From: Chitinivibrionales bacterium
GTDB taxonomy: Bacteria > Fibrobacterota > Chitinivibrionia > Chitinivibrionales > WJKA01
Length of the DNA: 8,527 nucleotides
Reading direction: 5' to 3'
Assembly (NCBI GenBank): GCA_014729375.1
Contig: WJKA01000325.1
Location: forward strand, 1-8,527
In this document: piece after piece, positions 1-5,528 of the stretch
How the letters are laid out: each line of letters begins with the position of its first letter
How positions within the stretch are numbered: the stretch's first letter is position 1
Notes under the pieces: generated by a model
What the model was told of the DNA's origin: nothing
The model's input: the letters and a program-made list of their open reading frames with translations, nothing else
Databases searched by the model: none
Translations under genes and position numbers: made by a program

Positions 1-489
1 GAGGTTGTCGGTGAAGTCGCTGCTATCGATGGTGGTTTGCGGAGCGCGTCGGTCATCGCAGAGGAAGAAACTGTTGTTTTTTCAATTTCCGCACATAATC
101 TCGTTTCAACCCTGAATTCAGTTCCTGAATGGTTCCAGAAGATCGCGCGGATCCTTGTTCAGCGCCTCCGGGAAGTAGACGAAAAGATAGATAACAGCAT
201 GGGAGGCGATAAATCGTATCACATTGCTTTGCTTACCGCTATGATGGCGACCGGCAACAACTGCACACCAACCGGGGCGGGAATCAGGATAAGCTTGAAA
301 TTTATCGAAAATGAAATCATGGATATCCTCGGCTTGAATCCGGCGGATGTTCTTGAAGTTCTCACCAGGCTTTCGAACCAGAACCTTTTGACCCTGGAGA
401 AGGGCAAGGTACTGATTCCCGACCGCAACCGTCTTGAAGAGTACGGTAAATCGCTTTTTGAAAAAAACGTCGACTCACCTGTAACATAA
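1..489 (+). CDS. Crp/Fnr-like cyclic-nucleotide-binding regulator, C-terminal part (5' end outside window)
   Basis: The reading frame is open from base 1 to the TAA at 487-489, giving 162 residues of a protein that starts upstream. The first 20 residues are the end of a cNMP-binding domain. They hold the phosphate-binding cassette GEVAAIDGGLRSASV (residues 4-18), with the Glu5 that contacts ribose and the Arg14/Ser15 that contact the cyclic phosphate, so ligand binding is probably retained. A long helix follows (about 43-65), matching the Crp dimerisation helix. Residues about 98-155 look like a winged helix: a recognition-helix region around ENEIMDILGLNPADVLEVLTRL, then a GKVLIPDRNRLEEY wing as in Crp proteins. 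The helix-turn-helix is divergent, so DNA binding is likely but not certain. A first in-frame TTG at 37 is internal to the cassette and is not the real start. The ankyrin gene follows 35 nt after the stop, suggesting co-transcription. Confidence 0.85.
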   Translation, partial: EVVGEVAAIDGGLRSASVIAEEETVVFSISAHNLVSTLNSVPEWFQKIARILVQRLREVDEKIDNSMGGDKSYHIALLTAMMATGNNCTPTGAGIRISLKFIENEIMDILGLNPADVLEVLTRLSNQNLLTLEKGKVLIPDRNRLEEYGKSLFEKNVDSPVT

Positions 490-515
490 TAGTAATCCCG
501 GCCGTAGTTACTGGT

Positions 516-520
516 GGAGG
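516..520 (+). promoter_or_regulatory. Ribosome binding site of ankyrin gene
   Basis: GGAGG lies four bases before the ATG at 525. An overlapping ATG at 521 is in another frame and too close to the site, so this motif favours the start at 525. Confidence 0.6.
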
Positions 521-524
521 ATGT

Positions 525-1814
525 ATGAACACCAGACCGATACACCGTATCTCTTCCGTATTTGTTCATGTATTGTTGTCATGTATTCTGCCTGCGCAAA
601 ATTCTGCAGCAGAACCCGGGAATCATGCAGCGTTTGTTGATGAGGGGAATCCTGCTGATGCGGAGAATTTACTTGTGGATGCAGTATGGTCGTGCAATGA
701 AATCAAGGCCGAAAAGCTTCTTTTTGATAACATGGTTGGGCCGGTCGAGGACAGCACGGGTTCTACGCTTCTCATGGCAGCATCATCAATCGGCTGCAAT
801 TCTGTGGCTGAGCTGCTGCTTGAGTGGGGAGTGGATATTAATGAACTGAACCATGCTGGTGAAACTGCGCTCATGCTGGCGGCTGCGGCCGGAGAGCACC
901 GTACTGTCGAACTGCTTCTTGATGAAGGTTCCGATATATTTCTTCGTGACACAACGGGTGAAAGTGCTTTTGTCAAGGCCTTAAAAAACAGGCGGGACCG
1001 GTGTGCGCTCATATGCATCCGAAATAACGCTGATGTCAATGGTGTGGATTCGGCGGGAAATTCATTGCTGTTCCTTGCGCTCGGGATGCGCAGGCCGGCT
1101 GTTCTCCGGTTGATGCTTGAGGCGGGAGCCTGGCCGGATGTCCGTGACGGGCAGGGAAGGACACCGTTGATGAGAACGATAATGCGTCGACGGCTCGACC
1201 TTGCCAGGCCGCTTGTTGAATTCGGGGCTGTCGTTGATGCTGTTGATAATAGCGGCAGATCGGCACTTCATTATGCCGTTCGTCTCGGACGTTCGTCTAT
1301 AGTCAAAATGCTGATTGACGCGGGTGCGAATGTTGATATCGAGGACAATAGAGGAAGAACGCCGCTGCAAATTGCCATGACGGGGCGGCGCCAGGATATT
1401 GAAAAGCTGCTGCTGAAAAAAACCGCTGACGGATATACGCAGCTCATGGCTGCAGCGCGCAACGGGAACCTCGAAAAAGTAATGGAACTGCTTGCTCAGG
1501 CGCCAACCAGCCTGGAAAAGAAAAACCGGTATGGAAGTACGCCGCTTGTCATTGCCGCCTCAAAAGGTCATGCCGCTATAGTACGCGAACTACTTTTTTA
1601 CGGTGCTGATGTCAATGCCGCGAACAATGTACTGGGAACAGCACTGATTTATGCCGCGGCAATGGGATATGCCGATGTTGTGCGGATTCTGCTCGATGCC
1701 GGTGCAGAGGTTAACACAGTCAATTCCAGGGGATATACCGCTCTCTGGTATGCCCGGCGACGGGGGAAAGGGCGGGTGGTTGAAATGCTGCTCGATGCCG
1801 GTGCGGCGGAATGA
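525..1814 (+). CDS. Exported ankyrin-repeat protein
   Basis: The 429-residue protein has an N-terminal signal peptide (positive residues R4, H7, R8, then a hydrophobic core at about 10-22) with a likely signal peptidase I site near NSAAE (about 26-30). A Cys at 20 in LLSC is a poor lipobox, so a lipoprotein is possible but less likely. From residue 77 the protein is an almost perfect 33-residue ankyrin array: 77-109, 110-142, 143-175, 176-208, 209-241, 242-274, a short unit 275-299, a 35-residue unit 300-334, then 335-367, 368-400 and 401-429. A degenerate unit may precede it at about 45-76. TPL/TAL helix starts, LLLxxGAxVN helix ends and Asp/Asn-rich loops recur. Ankyrin arrays bind other proteins, and with a signal peptide this one should act in the periplasm or at the outer membrane. 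Its partner is unknown. It probably shares a transcript with the upstream cNMP-binding regulator. Confidence 0.92.
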   Translation: MNTRPIHRISSVFVHVLLSCILPAQNSAAEPGNHAAFVDEGNPADAENLLVDAVWSCNEIKAEKLLFDNMVGPVEDSTGSTLLMAASSIGCNSVAELLLEWGVDINELNHAGETALMLAAAAGEHRTVELLLDEGSDIFLRDTTGESAFVKALKNRRDRCALICIRNNADVNGVDSAGNSLLFLALGMRRPAVLRLMLEAGAWPDVRDGQGRTPLMRTIMRRRLDLARPLVEFGAVVDAVDNSGRSALHYAVRLGRSSIVKMLIDAGANVDIEDNRGRTPLQIAMTGRRQDIEKLLLKKTADGYTQLMAAARNGNLEKVMELLAQAPTSLEKKNRYGSTPLVIAASKGHAAIVRELLFYGADVNAANNVLGTALIYAAAMGYADVVRILLDAGAEVNTVNSRGYTALWYARRRGKGRVVEMLLDAGAAE

Positions 1815-1922
1815 GTGCTATAGAGGCGTGAGGGGGGGGCGACTGTTTTTTTTTAACGCTCGATGCTCAATGCTCAGCGTGTAAAGGTCACTGTCATTTA
1901 AATTTTTGATTTTGAATTAAAT
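1815..1922. other. Convergent intergenic gap with G8 and T9 runs; no canonical terminator
   Basis: This lies between the stops of the ankyrin gene (+) and lptD (-). It holds a G8 run (1832-1839), a T9 run (1846-1854), a 7-nt tandem array (1858-1878) and an AT-rich stretch (1897-1922). I see no GC-rich hairpin directly followed by a U-run on either strand. The T9 run sits inside a weak possible stem: GAG 1823-1825 with CTC 1873-1875, TGAG 1829-1832 with CTCA 1866-1869, and GGGCG 1837-1841 with CGCTC 1857-1861 including one G-U pair. Confidence 0.5.
1858..1878. repeat. Three tandem 7-nt units (GCTCGAT, GCTCAAT, GCTCAGC)
   Basis: Three contiguous heptamers share the core GCTC followed by three variable bases. 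The array is flanked by ACGCT (1856-1860) and AGCGT (1876-1880), which form a 5-bp inverted repeat overlapping its ends. It is non-coding and sits just after the T9 run downstream of the ankyrin gene. Degenerate heptamer arrays are known in other bacteria, for example the short tandemly repeated sequences of cyanobacteria. A link to those is not claimed. Confidence 0.5.
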
Positions 1923-4541
1923 TCAGTCTCTTTTTTCCCACTTGATTTCAGGCACTTTCCGGATTTGAATAATAAAATAAAAACCAGGATCAATACTTCC
2001 CGGCGGGCCCCAGCGGAATTTCATATACCAGCATTCGAGATCACAGTCAAAATTCAGATACCCAGAAGTCATCCGGTTACGCTTGAAATCGTAACCACCG
2101 TTCCATGAAACCGACCATATCCGGGTAAAGTTCGTTTTAGCATTGGCATTGAGCTGATATACTTTTGTTGTTGTAAACGGCTTTGTTGGACCTGTGCGGG
2201 ATTTGCTGTAGGTATAGTTCGGCCCTATTCCGACAGTCCATTTCTGCTGTCCCGCGTTACGATATTCAACAGGATCATCCGGTGCAAGACCTTCAAAGAC
2301 TATTTTATCGCCCCCCCAGAATGTGCCCGATGCGCTCAGGTTAAGCCGCGGGCTCAAGCGGACCCGATACGAACGCAACAACGGATAGGAAAGATCATCG
2401 TTTTCATCATACAGCCAGAAACCCGAGCTGAAATTCACATTAACAAGCTTGTTCGATGTGCTTGCTGAGAGGGAAAGGTCGCTGAATTTCCGTTTGGCCG
2501 CCTCAAAATTGTATCCGGATGAGATGTTGACGTTAAACATATGGAATTTATTTTCCACCGGCTCGCCGTCATCCTCTGCAGGTTTTTGCACGGTTTTCCC
2601 GTGAAAATCATTATTGATACTGAAACTCATGGCCTGGCTCCTTTTCTGCGAGCCCGGAGTGGAAATCCCGATCGGATAATACGTTCTGTCAAGCTCGTTG
2701 CCCTCCGGACGGTAACTGTAAGAAATTGACGGACGCATTGTATGCCGTATGCCGGCGAAATTGAATAGTTTAACAGGAAAGTGCCCGTAGAGGGTTGTGT
2801 TCAATGAAACGCCGGCATTCCAGGAATAATCACCGCTCCATTCATCGGTCCGGTTATACACAACAGTCGAATCGATCCGGACAGATTGTACGGTCCTGAA
2901 TGTCGTGTCAAATATCCCGGTTTCATCTTCACGTACCAGCGTATCGATAAAATCCATCATGGATACGGTGTCGGGAAGAAATTCCAGCGTGTCAAATGTT
3001 GTGTCTGCGGTATACACGGTATCGTCGGGTAGGGTGTCCTTGTAAGCGTCAAGTGCATACATGCGCACGGAAAAATTCGGACGAAGATTCAACCATTTGA
3101 ATATTTTATGGTTATACGAAAGAGTAACTCTTTGCTCGGCCCCGGACCTGGTATATTCCTGCTCAGCCGGTGCGTCGGGTTGCGAAACATGCTTGCGGAT
3201 ACCTTTGGCATTATAGCCGTAATAAACTTTGTTATACCATCGCGGCTCATACTCTTCATCGTTTTCAGGCTGCCTGGCATCGGTTTTTTCAGGGATAAGC
3301 GGGCGGTCACTGAGTGAAAAGTTTACCGAAGGGATATCTTCATTGATTGCTTCGGTAACAAGATTATGCGTTCTGCTCCAGGTCGCGGCGGCGCTGGCAT
3401 TGATTTTTTTAAACCGTTTTGAAAGCGAGAGATTGGCATTGATATTTTTTTCGAGAATTTCCCGTTCTTCTTCGGAGTAATCCTGGTAAAAATTGCTGCT
3501 GCTGACCATGCGTCCGCCGCCGGAAAGAATAAAGGTTTCATCCGGCGTAAGAATCTGGCGGTGGTTATAATTGAGTGACCACTGCTGATCTCTTTGCTCG
3601 AAATTGTCGCTGAATGTATATCGCCCGCTGATGTTGCCGCTAAGCCGGTATTTCAGAGCATAGCGGGTTTGCCCGCGAATGACGAAATCCTGGAATTCCT
3701 GGATTTTGCCGGCAAGCAGAAAATCTGCATAATCATTCGGTGCCCAGTAATAGCCGACATTATCAAGATATCCGCCGCTTCCGGGATGCCCCCCGAATGC
3801 CGGTGTGAGAATTCCTGATGAACGATTCCGGTTAATGGGAAAAAGAAAATAGGGAAGCGCGGCCACCGGGACGTCGGCAATATTGAATATCGCAGGGCGG
3901 GCTATGGTTTTATCATTAGGAATGACCTTGATATCTTTTGCATAAAAGCAATAATGCGGGGAATCGACATAGGCACAGGTGGTATAATCCCCGTCTGAAG
4001 CATAAAATACATTTTCATCAGTTTTTACAATGCGCTGTCCGTTAAAATAGGCTTCATCCATATGCGTACTTGCATATTTGACACTGCCCCGTCGGGTTTC
4101 AATATTATATACCATATGTTCGCCGACAGTCGTATCCCGGCCCTCAATGAGCTGTGGCGCGCCGTGCGCCTCGAAAAGATTATCTTCTATAATGTAAGTA
4201 ATCGAATCGGCAAAAAGGGTCATATCCTGATAACGGATTACTGCATCATTTCTGAGATAGAGAATTTTATTTTCAATATCATAATCGATTTCTTCCGCTT
4301 CATAGGAAATCGTGTCACGGATTCCGCTTTTCTTTTTCGGTTTTTCCTGTGCCGGTTTTATGCCGCTGTCCGAAACCGTAGTATCATGAATAAGTGGATC
4401 CGCTGAAAGAATAGTGCCCGTGTCTCTTTGTGACGCACTGTCTGTACCCGTCCGGGCGGTTGGAACAGCAGTATTCTCTGCAGGAGTCTGGAGGAAGGAC
4501 AGAATAAGGAGTAATCGAGCTAAAACGTCCCGGGTATGCAT
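1923..4541 (-). CDS. lptD: LptD, outer-membrane LPS assembly/translocation protein
   Basis: LptD (OstA/Imp) forms the outer-membrane barrel that, with the lipoprotein LptE, inserts lipopolysaccharide into the outer leaflet. The 872-residue product has a short signal peptide (about 1-22), a T/D/S- and Lys/Pro-rich linker (about 23-75), then the OstA/LptA-like beta-jellyroll that receives LPS (about 76-225; SYEAEEIDYDIENKILYL, LFADSITYIIED, QLIEGRDTTVGEHMVYN). The barrel entry motif PYFLFPINRNRSSGILTP is at about 230-247, and GYYWAPNDYADFLL follows. The rest is alternating beta-barrel sequence to the end. The length fits Bacteroidota-type LptD (somewhat over 850) better than E. coli (784). Exactly four cysteines are present (189, 198, 833, 837). 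An acidic, Asp-Thr-rich stretch at about 498-560 is probably a surface loop. The ATG at 4541 has only a weak upstream ribosome site; an in-frame stop about eight codons upstream limits other starts. It diverges from purH. Confidence 0.93.
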   Translation of the reverse strand: MHTRDVLARLLLILSFLQTPAENTAVPTARTGTDSASQRDTGTILSADPLIHDTTVSDSGIKPAQEKPKKKSGIRDTISYEAEEIDYDIENKILYLRNDAVIRYQDMTLFADSITYIIEDNLFEAHGAPQLIEGRDTTVGEHMVYNIETRRGSVKYASTHMDEAYFNGQRIVKTDENVFYASDGDYTTCAYVDSPHYCFYAKDIKVIPNDKTIARPAIFNIADVPVAALPYFLFPINRNRSSGILTPAFGGHPGSGGYLDNVGYYWAPNDYADFLLAGKIQEFQDFVIRGQTRYALKYRLSGNISGRYTFSDNFEQRDQQWSLNYNHRQILTPDETFILSGGGRMVSSSNFYQDYSEEEREILEKNINANLSLSKRFKKINASAAATWSRTHNLVTEAINEDIPSVNFSLSDRPLIPEKTDARQPENDEEYEPRWYNKVYYGYNAKGIRKHVSQPDAPAEQEYTRSGAEQRVTLSYNHKIFKWLNLRPNFSVRMYALDAYKDTLPDDTVYTADTTFDTLEFLPDTVSMMDFIDTLVREDETGIFDTTFRTVQSVRIDSTVVYNRTDEWSGDYSWNAGVSLNTTLYGHFPVKLFNFAGIRHTMRPSISYSYRPEGNELDRTYYPIGISTPGSQKRSQAMSFSINNDFHGKTVQKPAEDDGEPVENKFHMFNVNISSGYNFEAAKRKFSDLSLSASTSNKLVNVNFSSGFWLYDENDDLSYPLLRSYRVRLSPRLNLSASGTFWGGDKIVFEGLAPDDPVEYRNAGQQKWTVGIGPNYTYSKSRTGPTKPFTTTKVYQLNANAKTNFTRIWSVSWNGGYDFKRNRMTSGYLNFDCDLECWYMKFRWGPPGSIDPGFYFIIQIRKVPEIKWEKRD

Positions 4542-4581
4542 AGGTATATTAAAATACTTTCAGAAACACATACCTGGAATG

Positions 4582-4613
4582 CAACCTGTCCGATTTCCGG
4601 ACTGCAGGTGTTG
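4582..4613 (-). other. Hairpin in lptD 5' leader
   Basis: On the plus strand CAA 4582-4584, CCTG 4585-4588 and TCCG 4589-4592 pair with TTG 4611-4613, CAGG 4605-4608 and CGGA 4598-4601, around a 5-nt loop (ATTTC). Small bulges of 3 and 2 nt sit on one side. If lptD transcription starts near 4627, this lies in its untranslated leader about 40 nt before the start codon. Its function is unknown. Confidence 0.35.
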
Positions 4614-4633
4614 TCTGCAAAAATATAAACGAC

Positions 4634-4639
4634 ATTATA
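4634..4639 (-). promoter_or_regulatory. Possible -10 box of lptD promoter
   Basis: The minus strand reads TATAAT, a perfect sigma-70 -10 consensus, and would give a leader of about 85 nt. At a 17-nt spacer the -35 position reads ATAAAA, which is poor. An A8 tract on the minus strand (T8 at 4653-4660) overlaps the spacer and -35 region. In such AT-rich DNA the match may be chance. Confidence 0.3.
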
Positions 4640-4669
4640 TATTGTAATAATATTTTTTTTATCATTATT

Positions 4670-4687
4670 TTGCATCATCCGATGCAA
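4670..4687. promoter_or_regulatory. Perfect 7-bp inverted repeat, possible operator
   Basis: TTGCATC (4670-4676) and GATGCAA (4681-4687) are perfect complements around a 4-nt spacer ATCC. It lies 108 nt before the purH start and about 30 nt upstream of the possible lptD -10 box. No U-run follows, so it is not a terminator. Its symmetry fits a dimeric-regulator site. It does not match the E. coli PurR box, and the regulator is unknown. Confidence 0.35.
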
Positions 4688-4782
4688 TGAATCATTTTCT
4701 TAAATCTTTTTTCGAAATACTGCCATATTTCAGAATTGCAGGAAATAAGACCAGAGTACAGCAGACTAAAATATTGTCTTTC

Positions 4783-4787
4783 AGGAG
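4783..4787 (+). promoter_or_regulatory. Ribosome binding site fixing the IMP cyclohydrolase start
   Basis: AGGAG sits seven bases before the ATG at 4795. The in-frame upstream ATG at 4687 has no such site and would add 36 residues that do not belong to the family, so 4795 is the start. Confidence 0.8.
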
Positions 4788-4794
4788 TAATATC

Positions 4795-5394
4795 ATGGAT
4801 TCAGTTCAAATCAGGCGGGCCCTGATCAGTGTATCTGATAAAACAGGAATAGTAGAGTTTGGCAGGAACCTTCAGCAAAAAAGCGTTGATATACTTTCAA
4901 CAGGCGGTACTGCGCGATCCTTGCAGGAGAGCGGCGTAAAGGTGAGGTCGGTTGATTCGTATACAGGATTTCCTGAAATAATGGATGGCCGGGTAAAAAC
5001 GCTTCATCCAAAAATACACGGGGGGCTTCTTTCACTGCGCGACAATGAAAATCATGTTCGTCAGATGAACGAGAATGGTATTTCTCCGATCGACATGGTC
5101 GTGGTAAATCTGTATCCGTTTAAAAAAACAGTTGCCCGGCCCGATGTTACTTTCGAGGATGCTATCGAGAATATTGACATTGGGGGGCCGACCATGCTTC
5201 GAAGTGCTGCAAAAAATCATGCCTGGGTAGCGGTTGTGGTCGATCCGGGAGATTATGCCGCGATTATTAAGGAACTTGAAGAAAATAACGGCATATCGCC
5301 GAATACCCGGAAAGCACTGGCACTCAAAGCTTTTCAGCATACTGCGGATTATGACACGGCTATCAGTGCATATCTGCTTGATAAATTTGCCTGA
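4795..5394 (+). CDS. purH: Stand-alone IMP cyclohydrolase (PurH N-terminal domain only)
   Basis: The enzyme closes the ring of FAICAR to give IMP, the last step of de novo purine synthesis in the cytoplasm. The 199 residues cover the whole MGS-like IMPCHase domain of PurH and stop where the AICAR formyltransferase domain normally begins; bifunctional PurH is about 510-530 residues. Motifs seen: SVSDKTG (12-18), STGGTA (35-40), GRVKTLHPKIHGG (65-77), VNLYPF (104-109), and IENIDIGGPTMLRSAAKN (124-141). Residues matching catalytic or binding positions known from ATIC/PurH are K68, N105, Y107, D128 and K140. The domain ends with the usual KAFQHTADYDTAISAYL helix, so it is complete, not broken off inside a fold. 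No remnant of the formyltransferase is seen in the 134 nt before topA. Separate IMPCHase proteins of this family (sometimes called PurJ) are known. The formylation step must be encoded elsewhere, for example as a separate PurH C-domain or PurP. Confidence 0.93.
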   Translation: MDSVQIRRALISVSDKTGIVEFGRNLQQKSVDILSTGGTARSLQESGVKVRSVDSYTGFPEIMDGRVKTLHPKIHGGLLSLRDNENHVRQMNENGISPIDMVVVNLYPFKKTVARPDVTFEDAIENIDIGGPTMLRSAAKNHAWVAVVVDPGDYAAIIKELEENNGISPNTRKALALKAFQHTADYDTAISAYLLDKFA

Positions 5395-5528
5395 AATGCA
5401 AAAAATGATGTAATGACCATCACTACAGGTACCGGACTGTTATGAGAAACACAGTATGATCTGCAAATAACTGGAGCGCAAAAATACAAAAAGAAACCAC
5501 AGAATAAATACAAATAAAGGAAATTGCC
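5395..5528 (+). other. purH-topA intergenic region
   Basis: This 134-nt AT-rich stretch has no coding potential and no PurH C-domain remnant. TATGAT at 5455-5460 resembles a -10 box, but no -35 is correctly spaced. A 9-bp direct repeat AAATACAAA (5482-5490 and 5506-5514) lies in the A-rich leader of topA. A plain AAAGGAAA ribosome site (5516-5523) precedes the topA ATG. Confidence 0.5.

Larger units (their letters stand above)
4542..4794. promoter_or_regulatory. Divergent lptD/purH intergenic region
   Basis: This AT-rich 253-nt region must carry the promoters for both lptD (-) and the IMP cyclohydrolase gene (+). It holds a possible lptD -10 box (4634-4639), a T8 run (4653-4660), a hairpin in the lptD leader (4582-4613) and a perfect 7-bp inverted repeat (4670-4687). 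I found no convincing sigma-70 -35/-10 pair for the plus strand. TAAAAT at 4767-4772 is close to the -10 consensus but lacks a spaced -35. Confidence 0.5.

Noticed and set aside
491..512. AGTAA...TTACT hairpin before the ankyrin ribosome site
   Set aside because: The 5-bp A/T-rich stem with a 12-nt loop is too weak to support a terminator or regulatory claim.
623..1039. Minus-strand open frame of 138 codons within the ankyrin gene
   Set aside because: It is the antisense shadow of the repeat codons. The Ser/Ala-rich product reflects Leu/Ala/Gly codons of the ankyrin units.
1832..1854. G8 and T9 runs as phase-variation tracts for the ankyrin gene
   Set aside because: Both lie after the stop codon at 1812-1814, so slippage would not change the protein.
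4687..4794. Longer IMP cyclohydrolase start at the ATG at 4687
   Set aside because: It has no ribosome site, overlaps the inverted repeat, and the extra 36 residues do not fit the family. The ATG at 4795 has AGGAG at the right distance.
5455..5460. TATGAT as the topA promoter -10 box
   Set aside because: No -35-like hexamer lies 16-18 nt upstream and there is no extended -10. It is mentioned only within the gap description.
5482..5514. AAATACAAA direct repeat as an iteron or regulatory site
   Set aside because: There are only two copies in A-rich DNA, which is compatible with chance.
5395..5528. Remnant of the PurH AICAR formyltransferase domain after the stop
   Set aside because: I saw no formyltransferase-like residues in the frames I read here, and topA begins too soon to leave room for the domain.
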